From Echiichthys vipera (lineage: Eukaryota > Chordata > Actinopteri > Perciformes > Trachinidae), in the NCBI GenBank assembly GCA_963691815.1, contig OY829653.1, positions 30,855,750 through 30,919,749 on the forward strand: DNA of 64,000 bases. The letters are read 5' to 3'. Numbering within the stretch: the first letter of the stretch is position 1; every line of letters begins with the position of its first letter. A model generated the notes under the pieces. It made no database searches. It had not been told where the DNA came from and saw only the letters and a program-made list of their open reading frames with translations. Positions 27,264-41,026 of the stretch are shown piece after piece. The position numbers and the translations under genes were made by a program.

Positions 27264-29520
27264 CCTGGCTTCTTATGCCCCATCATGGCTCGGCTCGGTT
27301 CAGCTCAGCTGTGGCTCTGCTGACCAAAATACTGGCCTTTGGAGCTGGAGGTACTCTCATGGTTTTACATGCATACAGTCTCTCACTGCCAGGTGAGAGG
27401 AATAATAACTCTTGTTTTTCTAGAAACAGCTGTGTCTTTACCTGTGGAAAATAAAATGAAACAAGCTGCATAGGAAATCGACTATAAAATGGTTGTTTTG
27501 GCGAGCAGTTTAATGCCTTTGTTTTCTCTCAGTGGCATCATTGACTCATCAAAAGCTCTTACCGACCATGTTGGATAATCGGTAAATGACCCTTGGCTTC
27601 ATTATTGCATCATGGAGGGCAAGCTAGTGAATGTTCCCTATTTCTGCTGGTTAGTTAAGCCATAAATAAGACTCTGGAGCGTTGATGTTGTTGTAATGAA
27701 TGGTCATATTGCAGCTTTACTGGAGTGTTTTGGACATGTTGGTATCCATGGTGGGCTGTAAACAACCTGCCAAGCATGATTAGTTAAGATATTAGTTGGC
27801 TGTATGCATTTTGCCAAGGCTTTTCTGATACTGATTGGGTGATATTTTTGTTTTTTCCAGTGACATCTTTGCCCAGTATCTTGAGACACAGCGCACACAG
27901 AATACCCTCCAACACTTGTGGACTACACAGCCAAACACAAACCCTGAAAGCTGCATTTACATGTTCACTGGGATGGGATTGAATCATAAAATGATTAAGC
28001 CTGCTGTATTGTCTTGATTGGTCTAAACAGCAGCAGCCTTGTAACTTGTACAGAACCTTTTAACTACCTCCAGCCTTTACCACTTTGCTGAACACAGGGG
28101 AAAAACACACCATAATTATAAGGCAAATGTGCTGCATGTGGGTTTGGTAGTTCTGGAGTAAGGGGTAGAGAGAGGTCAAGTACAACGGCAGATTTTTTTT
28201 TTTTTATAATTTCTTTTCTAAATTATTTGGTCCACCTCAGAGAAAGTTGTGAACACTTAGATCATGGAATATTATTTCCCTTTTTGGGGTTTTCAGTGAA
28301 ACAAAATCTAGTATGTGGTGAGAAAACCTTGTATGGGTGCGATTAAGCACAGTATGTCCGGTGGTGAGGTGCACTATAGGGTTGGATGTAAAGGACCGCC
28401 CAGTTAAGCTAAAATGTATCTTTGATCTTACATTCCAGGCACACTCATGCACACATTGTCCATGTATAGAAAAACTTGATCCTAATTGAAAACGTAATCA
28501 GAAGCAGTTGGAAATGTTAACAGGCTCTGTCCTTCCGCAACAGAAGGATGTATCTTAACGTGTGTAATTGTTTCAGTGATTTTCATGTTTCCTGGTGTCA
28601 AGGCTGGCAGGCAGGCCTGTTGTGATGTGGCCTGTAGGGTCAGCATTGAACCGTGGAGAAGATTCCTCAACTACCACACAATTGAAACTTCCCACCCCAG
28701 ACATGGTCATACCAGACCACCACAACCAGAACAGCTGGAGCACTTCCAGATGCATAGCAATAAATAGAAATAAAAGACACTGCCTGGTATATGGTTGTAA
28801 TTTATTCTCATATAGACATATAGGTTATGATATACAGTGGTAGTCATGGTAACATACAGTAGATTGCTCTTTTACCCATGATAACAGTCATTCGCACACA
28901 TTGCCCTTAATATTGACACATATGTATATTCCATCCATTATGATGCTCTGCATGTTCCCTAGCCAGCAGGCTCACCTCCTTCCTGACCTCTACTGCAGTG
29001 CTTTCCTTTAGCGCTAACCTTCTATAAAGTCCTGCAGACCTGCAGTTCTGTTTGAATCAATTCAATTTTATTAATTTTTGCATCATACAAAAAAAACAAA
29101 TGAAGATGTGATACAAGAAGAGCCACATTCAATCAAGCAAACACTAATAAAAGAAAACCAATCAACGAATTAGATATCTCACTAACCGTTCTGATGACTC
29201 ATCACTCATTTGTTTCACAGAACCACCTGAGGAGCCTCCATTGGACTCCAACATCAATACTAACCTCTTTAGGTTAGAGGCCATTGTTGTGATGAACATA
29301 CATCCATCGTGTTGTCGTCACCTCAACTGCCAGTAGCTCCTTACAGGACGCTGATTGGCTGAGTCATTTTTGCTCTGAACACAAGCGCATTACTTGGAGT
29401 TTGACCAGATGGATTTTCATGTGACGTGAACCTGAGATTTTCGCTTGATCTTGTGTTATTGTGACAATTCAGCTGCTATGCAAGGTAACCTGACGACCGG
29501 TAGATCCCTCAAAATTGACG

Positions 29521-29659
29521 TTAGCTTAGGAGGTCAACGGATTGTCCACTAATAACAGGGTTGTAATTTCGATCCCTGGGTGTCCCTGAGTAAAACACTG
29601 AACCCAAAGTTGCTCCCTATGGTCAAGCCAGCACCTTGTTTGGCAGCTTTGTCATCGTG

Positions 29660-29710
<51 letters not shown>

Positions 29711-29845
29711 CTGCCTGTGTGGGTGTGCATGTGCATGTGCGTGTGTGTGTGTCTAAATGGATAAATGAGAGCCCATTTATAAAGTGCTTGGTCTGTTATG
29801 GTAGAAAAGCTCTATATAGTTGCAGTCCGTTCACCATTTACTATT
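29521..29845 (+). mobile_element. tRNA-derived SINE with internal (GTGC)n
   Basis: The head (29521-29580) shows a box A-like TTAGCTTAGGAGGTCAACGG and a box B-like TTTCGATCCCTGG, as in a tRNA-derived RNA polymerase III promoter. The body has CCCTGAGTAAAACACTGAAC and CCAGCACCTTGTTTGGCAGC, then a GTGC repeat, and the tail ends AAAGCTCTATATAGTTGCAG with TCCGTTCACCATTTA. This layout is that of a SINE family common in fish as I remember it. No clear target duplication was found. A tetranucleotide array (29657-29710) sits where relatives usually carry a TG run. Confidence 0.75.
29657..29710. repeat. (GTGC)n microsatellite inside the SINE
   Basis: About 13 copies of GTGC, followed by two GCCT-type variants and a short TG run. 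It lies in the body of the SINE at 29521-29845. Confidence 0.96.
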
Positions 29846-30946
29846 CAGCTTAAAGTCGAATGATGCTGTTAAATGTAAAACTGAAAAGAGAGTAAGGTGA
29901 AACTACAGTTTGGAATTTTAGAGGGTTTCTGGTTTTGAAAAGATGAAGGAAAATTAACATATAACATCTTTTTTCTTCTTCTTCTCCGTTTGCCTCTTCT
30001 TGCTCGATAGCCCCATATGGCCCCAACCTCAGCTCCCCACCACTCTAACCTCAGGCCCCATGCCTCCATTTTCAATTCTCGGTCCCTAGCCCCACTTTCA
30101 ATCATTGCCCCCCCACCCCAGGGAAGTGGCTTTGGTGGAAAACCACACAAAAGCCCAGTAGTATTTACACACTCTGCTTTCTCACAGAATGTTCACAGGC
30201 TGTTACATGTGAAATTGAGACAACAGGAATTTTCCTCCTGTTATTTTCCTCTGTTCCTCTCGTGTTCCTTTGCAACCAGAGAGAAAGTGATAGAGAGATC
30301 AGGTTTGTAACAGATGTGTGGGTGAGGGTCATCTATAGCAGAATATATAGGTGGTTGTAGATCTGATCATTGTTTCATTGTGTCCCTTTTACAGGTTTCA
30401 CTATCTTCTCCACTGTGTCGTGTTTCATGAGTTATATCTTTTGAGTGGGTGTCATTATTTACAACCTGTCTTCCAGACATTTTACTGTACCTTGCCATTT
30501 ATATATGTGCCACTCTGCCATGCTGATCTGGGCTAGACTCTGAAAACTGTAAGTAATAGTATCTGGGTGGATTAGTGAAATAGATTCTTTGATTCCTGTT
30601 AGGACTGCATCTGAAGAAGAAGCTGTCATCCTGTGCTCTTTAACAAGGAAGACGTGTTGACTGTTTAAATATCGTTGTCTTAATATTTGTCCACATAAAG
30701 TCCCTGGATAGACAGAGAGTGATTATGATTACTGCAGGAAGCTTTTCTGATGTGTGTATCGTGTTGCCTCATGAATTGGAGCGGAAAGACGATACCATCA
30801 AAGCGTGGGCTTAGCAATGGCATCTTAAGATGGCAGGAAGTTTTTAAATCGTAGTGTCAGATTCGAAAGGGAGCACGGATAGTGTTCCACAATAAAATTG
30901 AAAATGAATTTGGACCCACTGTTGCAGCTGTCCTGTCTATATTTTG

Positions 30947-31086
<140 letters not shown>

Positions 31087-31786
31087 TATCATCAAGTGTT
31101 TTTTTAATGGTGTAAACTTTCCCATCCGTTTTCAAAAGCATCAACCCCAGAGCCCTGAACGTGCTTGGCAGTCAGACTCTGAGCTTTTACTGCCAGCCTC
31201 TTTTAACCATCAACCATCAGCCCCCTGCCATTTAAAAGTATACAGCAGGCTGGGGTCCCTCTTTGTTAGGATAGCTGAGTAGTTATTGAGAAGCTGTCTG
31301 AACCACAGTCATGTGCGTCAAGAGTCAGGGAGGGGTGTGCAGGAGAGATCCCATCAGGGCCTGAGAGCCTTTGGAAGGAGCTCAAGTAAAACTTACACAC
31401 ACTTGCACCCACGCACTCACTATCCAACTCACATTTACTCACTCACGCAAACTATGTGCTGTTTTGAAATTGTGTATGTGAATTCCTGTATGCAGGAGAC
31501 TTGACCCACTCCCCTCTTCCTATTAAACCAGTGTTTTCAATATCAGGCCAGTGAGCTCTGCACTCTTGCAAGACGTAGGAGTGGACAGCATCCCTGTACG
31601 ACTCGCATGACTTGAGTTTTCTGTAAGGCGTTCTCATTGACCCATGGCTGTAGGTGGGCCTGACTCCACAGTATTGTTTCCTCCTCACAAACCAAAATAT
31701 ATTGATGACTGTTACTAAGAAAAATGCCTACTTAATACAAGTTGTTACAAGCAGTGAAATAATGTTAGGAAAAACCATGCACATAC

Positions 31787-32550
31787 TAGGGTTGGATAAT
31801 ATATTACAATTTTCCAACGGGTCACTGTCAACTCAGCAACCAGCGATTGCCCTGGTCAGGTGGCAGATGTGTTGGAGCGACTAGTTTGCTATGCTAATAA
31901 ATAAGCAAAATAAACTCAAACTATCAAGGAAAGAATTATTACACTTATTTTCCTTAATTACCAGAAAATACAACCCTCACCTTCTGATTTCAACTTTCTC
32001 TCCTTCACTGAACTAAGACGTTAGCTTAATTACCTCGTTAACTCGTCAAAACACACTTCATTCAAACTGGACAGAAAAGAAATAAAACTCACCAAACACG
32101 TCTTAGTTAGTCTTAACACTGTTCCAACAATCACACACTCTGGTTTGGTCAAAATAAGCCCTAAATTCACAGAGTAGGATGTGAAAAGGAACAGCAAAGC
32201 CACCAGATTTCATTGAAAAAACAGTAGATGATGTGGATCATCGTTAATAACACACTTCATTCAAACTGGACAAAAAACAAATAAAACTCACCAAACACAT
32301 CTTAGTTAGTATTTCCACTGTTCCAACGATCACCAACTCTGGTTTGGTCCGAATAAACCCTTCACAGAGTAAGATGTAAAACTATGCTGGCTCAAAACTC
32401 TTTATCCCTCAGCGGAGCGAATGCTGCTGCCCGTTTTTCACCACTAAATTAGCTAAATAATGTTACAACAATGGCCAAAAAAATCGCCCCAATAAACTAC
32501 AACGGCCAATGTACTCAGTCAATGCCGATATATTCAGTCACCCAGCCCTA
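31787..32550. mobile_element. hAT-like non-autonomous element
   Basis: The left end starts TAGGGTTGGATAATATATT at 31787. The complement of the right end starts TAGGGCTGGGTGACTGAATA (element end 32550). The 8-bp flanks GCACATAC and GCGCACAC agree at six of eight positions, which fits a decayed hAT-type target duplication. Inside is a direct repeat of about 95 bp (about 32048-32145 and 32248-32345) starting with ACACTTCATTCAAACTGGAC. There is no open frame of note. Confidence 0.6.
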
Positions 32551-33038
32551 GCGCACACAAACCAAGTTGTCATTTAAAATGAGTTGACATCTCACAACCA
32601 AAGTTTCACTGCTCAAAGAAGGATGTGAAAAGTTGAATTTTGGTCAAGAAAGAGGCCTCCTGGAGCTTTTATGGGCGACCAGGGGTGAGATTTGGCCCCA
32701 ACGTCTAGTCTAAGCTACCTCAGCCTGGATAGCTGTCAGACTGTGATATGATTCACTCCCCTGTTGAGGTTGTGTTGCTCCCACAGGTGATTTCACTCAT
32801 CTCTTTCTCCCACTGACTGACAGCTGCACTAGATCTGCATTGTTAAGACTGAGATTACATACCTGTTCATTGTTGAAACCTGTAAAGGTGCTTATACACA
32901 CACTGTGCATCATACAGTACACCCACAGTACACATACAAACGTGGAAGTATTTGGTCCCTTTTTTATTCACAAGCTCTCCCTTTCTCATGTCTGCCCTCC
33001 GCTTTCTCCTTCCCCCCTCCCCCCATTTTCTCTCTCAG

Positions 33039-33200
33039 AATGGGAACCTGGAGGCTGAGGAACTGGTCTACAGCCACTATGTGATCTGTAATGACACCCA
33101 CGAGACGTTGCGCTTTGGCCAGGTGGACACAGATGAGAATGTGTTGCTGGCCAGCCTCCACAGCCACCAGTACAGCTGGAGATCCCACAAGTCCCCTCAG
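33039..33200 (+). CDS. vps13b: VPS13B exon 8 of window
   Basis: Fifty-four codons, phase 0 on both sides, after the acceptor TCTCTCAG. The peptide starts NGNLEAEELVYSHYVI and continues CNDTHETLRFGQVDTDEN and SLHSHQYSWRSHKSPQ. This is one of the strongest matches to vertebrate VPS13B; from NDTHETLRFGQ onward it is nearly the same as the human protein as I recall it. It marks the entry to the SHR-BD/VAB region that binds membrane adaptors in the VPS13 family. The donor GTAACA runs straight into a CA microsatellite. The next exon is 21.7 kb downstream, and the peptide join SPQ-LLH is as in human. Confidence 0.97.
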
Positions 33201-33203
33201 GTA

Positions 33204-33214
33204 ACACACACACA

Positions 33215-33251
<37 letters not shown>
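33204..33251. repeat. (CA)n microsatellite touching the exon 8 donor
   Basis: The CA run starts at intron position +4, immediately after GTA, and continues about 48 bp with one CAGA step. In vertebrates intronic CA repeats near donors can bind hnRNP L and change exon use; that role here is inference. Confidence 0.95.
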
Positions 33252-33253
<2 letters not shown>

Positions 33254-34495
33254 ACAGAATACAGAGTACAGAGTACTAGCCCAAGCAGTACATGCATAGA
33301 AACATTATACACAGATGGTACCTAAATAAACTTACAGAAACGCACACATTCTGGATCAAAAATGTGTGTCTACCTGGATACACAAGTACTACTGTACATG
33401 TGTGCAAACACTTTCAATAAATATATAAAGAAAGGTTTACACACATAAATACATACTCATTGACGTGAGCATACAAATTCGTCTCCCAGTTGTACACACA
33501 CATGATTGGACACACCATGATCAGCGGCAGCCACTATCTGTGTGTTTCTGTCAGTGCTCTCAGACAGTGCCCTGACAGCATTGTTAAAGAAGATTGATTA
33601 TATTTAACCCTTTGTGGTTTTGAGGTTGAGCGGAGGGTGGGCTGGCGATCTGTGGCATGTGTGTGTGTGTGTTCGCTGCGCACATGTTTCAGGACCCCCA
33701 TGTGTTCCACGGCGAGTGTGAGAAAGTCAAGCTTGAGAAAAGACATGGCCATAATTGCTCACAGTAAGTCAGTAAGTCAAGTTGTATTAATCATCAACCA
33801 TGGTTAATCTGTGCTCTTACCTCACTCTTGCTTAGAGACACACACAGATACACACTTGGAGAGTGGCAATCTGGCATATCAGTACTATGAATACCACATC
33901 CCATTTTAGCAGTGAGTCAAAATGACCTCTGTATTTTCAGGGATGTGTTGGAAGAAAGATTGTCCGAATGGGCCAAATGTCATCATAGATGAAGAATGTG
34001 ATTCTTAGATGGTTCTGTCATGTGTTATTCCATCATGTGTTTGTGGTATATGAAGTATGTGTTCTCAAAGAGAACACGATTTGTGAAACTAGATAAATAA
34101 GAAATAGTGCAACTTTGCCAAAGACACTCTGCTAACCTATGAGCTTGATGATGAAATGCCCGCCAATGTGTCCGCCTCAGCAAATTGTAGCACACACTCC
34201 TAATTGCATTTTGAGGTTATAATAATAGTGGCACTGATAAGATAAAGGGTTGTATTTCTTTCATGGAGCTGCAAGTGTGTTTTTGTAGCTCATACAAATC
34301 AGTTTCTAGACAGAGTCCTAAGTGGTTGTGCTGTTTTGCTTAAGTCCCATGATGCTTTGGGGTGTTTAAAACAACTCGGATCCCTACTCTCCCATCTCTC
34401 CTCTTTCTATCTGTGAGTCTGCTGTCCACTTGACTTAACACGTGACACTCCGATGCTGCCTGTGTGTGCTGTTATTGTATATTACACTAATGTAC

Positions 34496-34552
34496 TGTGG
34501 CTCAGTGGGAGAGTGGGTCGTCCTCCATTCGAGAGATTGGCGGTTTACCATT
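34496..34552 (+). repeat. SINE head fragment
   Basis: GTGGCTCAGTGGGAGAGTGG with GTCGTCC and GAGAGATTGGCGGTTTACCA resembles the tRNA-like head of the SINE family at 29521. The body and tail are not recognisable after it. Confidence 0.5.
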
Positions 34553-34756
34553 TACCAAATCTCCTACCATCCAATACTTTCCTCAACTCCCTCATCTCTC
34601 AACTCCTAAGCCTCTTCCAGTGTCTCCTCCTTTTTCCTTTGTCACTCGAACTTCACTCATCATTGAGATAATCCCAATTTTCATAATTTCCTATTTATGT
34701 CTAATAAACTTTGAATAACATTAAATAACAGCTTACATTGCATCCAGACAGTGCAA

Positions 34757-35370
34757 TGTTGTTAGGGTTACTAAGGGAAAATTTCCAGAAACTTTCCATA
34801 GGATGATAAACTGGGGAATTTTGTAAATATTCCAAATTGGAAACATTCCATGGGAATTTATGGGAATTAACTGGAAATTGGGGGCAATTTGAACAAACTA
34901 TATCATATCCAAACATAAATATAATCATTTTGTTTTGTCATAGGCAGACATCCAAGCAAAATTAATCAATTAAAAAACATTGCATTTTAACAGACGTATT
35001 TGTAAGTAGAACTTTATCATGTGTAAAGGATTCTATTGAAGAATCGATTCTTTCATTGAACAAAAAAAACATGAATGTTGAATAAAATATTACTCATCCC
35101 CCTGACTCCACCCATTCAAAAATTAAGTAGGAATCATCTGTGCATGTGATGGAGGAATGCACAGTGCATGTAGGGGGGCGTAGACTCAATACCCCTGCAG
35201 TACCTCTCTCAAGTGTACTTGTATAAAATCTTGTTGTTTTAGTCAAGATTATGCTAAAATATATATTCCTCAACTATACTTAAAATCCCAGTTGTTTTTG
35301 TAAATTCCAGGTTTATTCCCGTTTATTCCCATACAATCCTGTTATTTCCCTTAAATTTCCAACTACATCA
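34757..35370. repeat. AT-rich dispersed repeat, probably a DNA-transposon relic
   Basis: The left side has GGGAAAATTTCCAGAAACTT and CCATGGGAATTTATGGGAAT. The right side has TTATTCCCGTTTATTCCCAT and TTATTTCCCTTAAATTTCC, which are loose inverted counterparts. I recognise the left motif series from fish repeats, but the ends and superfamily are uncertain. Confidence 0.4.
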
Positions 35371-36164
35371 GTAAACACTTTGCAGCTTGGGACTAACAGT
35401 GCAATTAGCTCACTCATACTAGGGATATGCTAATGCTGTGCATAGTATTCTGTCTATCCTTGCCACGCACTGTAGGGACCCACCAGACACAGGCCAAAAC
35501 CCATTTCTGGCCACACACCCTAAACCACAGTTTAGAGAACATAGCTGCACAACATTCCCTTGTTGTTGGCTCGGTCCAAATCTCTTTATTCCTGATGCTT
35601 CCCCTCCATCAGCTTGATGACATCAGTAGACCTGGAACTTCTCTGGCCTCCCAACTGTTTTGGGGTCTCACTTGTGCTTTTCTTTTAACATCCATCAACG
35701 GCACGCAGCTTCCCACCACTGTCCTTGTTCCTTTCTCAATCCCCCCCAGCACAGTCCTGTGTCCTTGTGTTTATGACCACGCTGGCTGAGCTCGTTAGCC
35801 CTTGTGCGAGTTGTCCTGCTGCTGGCCTCCACCTGGCTATCTTGTTCTGTCTTGGACTCTGGCTAGAAGGGGACTTTGTCCTTTTTATCTCTGTCATACC
35901 CTGGTAAGTCTGTAGTCTCATTTGGGATCATGGCCTTGGATTACTCCCTGTTCTTTGGTCATTCTAGCCTTCATTTTAGGATTCACACAGTTCTTTTTGT
36001 GTACCTTTGTGTACCGACCATGGTCACATTGCTCTGTCCGTTGCCCTGGTTTGTCTCTGTCCACACGGCTCGCTCTCTAAACCACCAAACTATTAGTATC
36101 ATCACGCTGTCCAGGGTTCATCTATCTCTACCTCCCAACAATGTCGCTTTTCACCACTTTATGT

Positions 36165-36290
<126 letters not shown>

Positions 36291-37457
36291 GCAGGACACA
36301 TTCCCCGCCCCTGTAGTTCATGACAAATCTTGTCTCATCTGGGAGACCTTGGGCCTGTCAAAAAGGCAGCCCATCAGCCTGTCCTCATTGCTCTGGAATG
36401 ATGTGTGTCCCAGCTGACCTGTCCTCCAGTCACACACACACACTTTCTAGTGCACATACACACACGTACGCGGACACACACTCACACACAGACACATGCA
36501 CGCACACACACACATACACACACACATGAATACACACAAGCCAAAGCTTCTTATTTGCTGTTGTAAAGTAATCTGTCCCCCTTTTACTTGTGGCTCCCCT
36601 GAGAATCCACTGGATATGACATCATCTCGAAAAGAGGAAGATGGAGGAGGAGAGATGGGGTGAGTGAAGAAGAAGGACTGAAGGCAGAATAGACAGGGAA
36701 ATATGAGACATTCGAAAGGAGGGTAGCAAGAAGTTGTCAAGGGGGATACTGTACAGGCCTACTTGAGAAAACGGGAGGACGAGGAAAAAAGGAAGCAAGG
36801 GCAAAGGATGAGCAATGCCTTTAACACTCAAGGATTGGCTGAGAGAACTCTACAGGGGCAACACAGCCAAAAATGTGTCTGCTCGCTATCATGCTGCCCC
36901 TCCCACCGTCCCCATTTCTCTCTGTTTATGATACACAAGCAACACATTGAGGAAGTATAGATGCTCTATGATCATTCATTAAATCCTTTAATCCTATCTT
37001 CTGTTATTGCCAGTCCATAGACAGAGTCAGGAAAGAAGAAAAGACTTCTTAAAAGAACAGGCCTGCTGTTGTTTCAGCTTGAACTAAAACAGGGAGGCAT
37101 ATTCAACATCCTGCAATCTCCTGTGTGTGCCTTTGTGTGTCCGTTTTTGAAAGAAGAGTGCTTAATGTGTGTGATCCTGAGTGTACACTTCCCACCATGT
37201 TGACATACCTCTGAATATCTGTCACTTCTCTCAGAAGAACGCTCAGGCCGAGTGTTTTTGCAGTGAAATGTGAACCTCAGCTCGGGTCACACACCCTCTC
37301 AGTGCTCCTCTGTTTCACTCCGTCTCTGTTCCACTCTCTCTATCCCCCGCTCTCTGCTGTCACTCACAACTAGAAATGCATTGAAAGGGTCGATTGAGAT
37401 AGTCACGTCTTAGAGCCTGCCGTGGTCTAACACTTGATCAAATTCACACCCATACCT

Positions 37458-37472
37458 GCGCGCGCGCGCCCG

Positions 37473-37503
<31 letters not shown>

Positions 37504-37508
37504 GCACG

Positions 37509-37549
<41 letters not shown>

Positions 37550-37550
37550 A

Positions 37551-37640
<90 letters not shown>

Positions 37641-37688
37641 TACACACACACATACACACACACATACACACACACACACAAACACACT
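37458..37688. repeat. (CG)n(CA)n compound array
   Basis: Begins with about six CG steps (37458-37469), then CA repeats broken by a CGCA block and regular CATA steps. Long alternating purine-pyrimidine tracts of this kind can adopt Z-DNA in vitro. Confidence 0.95.
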
Positions 37689-38257
37689 CTCCGTGATCAA
37701 ATGTTTCCTAAGGCCTGGAGTCTATCAGGCTTCTTAGTCTCTCTTTCAGGCTGAACATACCTTCACACCCCGCCATTTGCCAGCCAGGGTGAAGAAGTTT
37801 ATAAACACTCGCAATTTCCCTCATTTTTAGATATTTGTATTATATTATTGTTTTATATATACTACATATAGTATAAGAGTGAACAATAAATGGAGATAGA
37901 TACAAATAGATTGATACATCGATTATAAAACAGAAGGATGATCATGCGTATAACTACACACTATAAATGTCTCACACGCAAACACACTCACTGTCCCCAC
38001 CCTGCTGTTTTTCAGGGCTCTGGTGTGTGGTGTGGTGTGGATGGTTGAAATATCTGACTGCTTGGTACAGGATGCAGCCTAGTTGATGGAAATCCCTGTG
38101 GTTAGTGTGGTTAGCAGGGAGAGGGGTGTAAAAAAGCCCCCTAGATTTGGGAAGGACTTTTTAAGTGCCTATAAGGAATATTCACAATTTGAATAAATTG
38201 TAATGTACTCCAGCGGCAGGCTTCTACTGAAGAACTCTCCCTTCTTCTCTTCCTGGA

Positions 38258-38585
<328 letters not shown>

Positions 38586-40618
38586 GGTCCCAGGGGTAAT
38601 ATGCTGGAGATAGCAGCCCAGGACTATTAGTTTGCGGCTAGATTGGCCATGTTGTTGGAAGCAGGCATGACAGGGAGGTATTTGGGGTGTGTGAGAGAGA
38701 GAGAGAGAGAGAGAGGGGAACGCAAGAGAACTCTAATGCTATGTGCTTGTTAATGTGTGTTTGTCTGTATTCGTGTGTTTATGTTCATGTGTGAGGAGCC
38801 TGATGTATTGTGTATGTTTCTTGTTGCTTACTTGCCATAGGCGCTTTGCGGTGTCAATCTGATCCAGATTCTGGTCTTCAGCCTACAGCAGCGTTCAACT
38901 TTTACAGCTCATTATTCAAAATAGGTATATTTATTCCCTTAAAAGTATTTTTTTTGTCAAGTAGGAGTTCATATTTCACCACCCTGACCCATTGTTTAAG
39001 AAACACTGCCCTCAAGTGCAGTGGTTTAGCCGTGCTGTTCATCCAAGATTGTGGCTTCATCAGCAGGGAGTCTGGCTGACGCTTTGGGAGATATGAGCTC
39101 CGATCAGGTTAACCCACACGTTGACTGATCAGAGAGAGAAGCCGATGAAAAGGACTGCTATGCATGTTGATCCCTGAAGAAAACCTTCACTTTTCAGTTG
39201 TTTATCCTCAGAGCTTGGTTGGGTGCAGAAGGAAGGCTGACCTTTCTTTAAACTGACATGTACTTGTAAGTATTAGCATTAGCATGAATCATCGGGTAAC
39301 AGTTAAACATTGGCTGCACTGTGTTGCATTTTGTTTGTGTCTAAGCCCCCATTCACGTCATTCATCCTGTACTGTTACACTCTTTATCTTGTGCAGGCAT
39401 GTCTTCTGAAACAGCCCCCTGAAATAAAAAATATATTTGCCATAGTGATTACTAAGGCAAAGCCTTTGTCAAGATTCAATTTGAATATGCATCATGCACT
39501 GAGTATTTTAACATTTTGTGTTGTGTGTATGGCGACAAGACACAACTTGTGTGAGTCAGTTGGTTAGAAGATAAGTCTGTCCTTAGAGAGAGATGATCAT
39601 TATCATCATGTCTTCATGGTAGGATCACCTCATACAAACAGAACAGTCATCGTTAGGCGATGATTACAGCCTTATTCAGCTATGCACCATTCACATTTCA
39701 GTCCAAGTTACATAGTTCACTTTCGTAGTGAGTGAGTTACTGGGCCTTCTTAGTCAACACAGCTGAAATAATACAATAGATTTAAGTTAAGGAAAAGGAA
39801 AGAGGTAAAAGGAACCATATATCAAACATTAGTTTGGCAGCGCAGACTGATGGAGTAAAACCATCTTCCAGGGCTCACCATCTCTGCCTCCTCATCTTAT
39901 CCACTGATATGAATGATGAATCAAAACCAGATCCAGAGGAGTGTGTATACACCATTGTACTCCAAAAATAGGTTCTGAAAAAGTAAAACATAAGGAAAAA
40001 CTATTAGATCGTCAGACCTTGTTTGTAAAGAGCAACATTAAGAAGTCATTATTTGAGATATAGACAGAAAACCTAAAAGCATCAAAATGAAACAACTATT
40101 CCAATTTCTGATCACCTGTACGCCAGAATATACTGGTGTTTTGTTGAGCCATCACTAATCATTATAGTATGTACAATGTTCAAAAAAATTAGATCACCCC
40201 CTCTCCACGCCATCCAAGTGGCAGAAAATGTGATTATGAAACAAAGAAACATTCTATTAAGGATATATGAGTTCATGTCTTTTAAGTTGCTTAGTTTCTC
40301 CCAATATATCATCCTATATATTGTAACCTATTTTGGAATACATTTATTAAACGGAACACAAGCGCTAAATATTTTATTTATTTACAAATGATTCTCTGTC
40401 AGAATCATCAGAGGGTGGAGCTTAGGAACAGCTGTTTGCGGCTTGCAGCTCTCCCCCTCCCTGTCCTTTCCCTCCTGTCTGTGGAGCGCCACAGTGGGGG
40501 TTAATTGAATTAGGGGCCGAAAGTTCTATTTTCAACCACAATAAGCAAGCAGCCTAACTAAGTGACTGTTGTCTCTGTCTGTTGATCTCATCTGCTCCGT
40601 TACAGTGCAGCACCTACA

Positions 40619-40621
<3 letters not shown>

Positions 40622-40651
<30 letters not shown>
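40622..40651. repeat. Short (CA)n microsatellite
   Basis: About 30 bp of pure CA followed by CTCACT repeats. Confidence 0.93.
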
Positions 40652-40655
<4 letters not shown>

Positions 40656-41026
40656 TCTCACTCTAACAGCAGTGCTGTCCGTTGATCTGAAACATCTGCC
40701 GATTGCCACATTGTGTATTTCAGACAATAATGTTGTTTTTTGCTATTTTCCTACATAAAGCTTGAACAAAGGTGAAAACAATACTAATGGCGCCCGGCTC
40801 TTTTGTCTGTGTGAAGAAAATACAAGCCTGTGTTGCAAATGAGAAGCACAGCTCTCATGTTGTGCCACTGCTCTTGGCGTCTGCTCCCGACGCACAAGGC
40901 ACTCACATGGACGTGCAGCCGGACCGGAGGGAGAGTGACTTCATTCTCTGCTCAGGACACCAATCCTCTGCTCTATCTTGACATAGCAAATATTTCTTTG
41001 CTGCTATATTAATGTTCAGAAAGACG

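Noticed and set aside
28573..28843. Overlapping frames on both strands that looked like an extra exon
   Set aside because: The peptide does not fit VPS13B, and exons 7 and 8 already join without a gap in the protein as I recall it.
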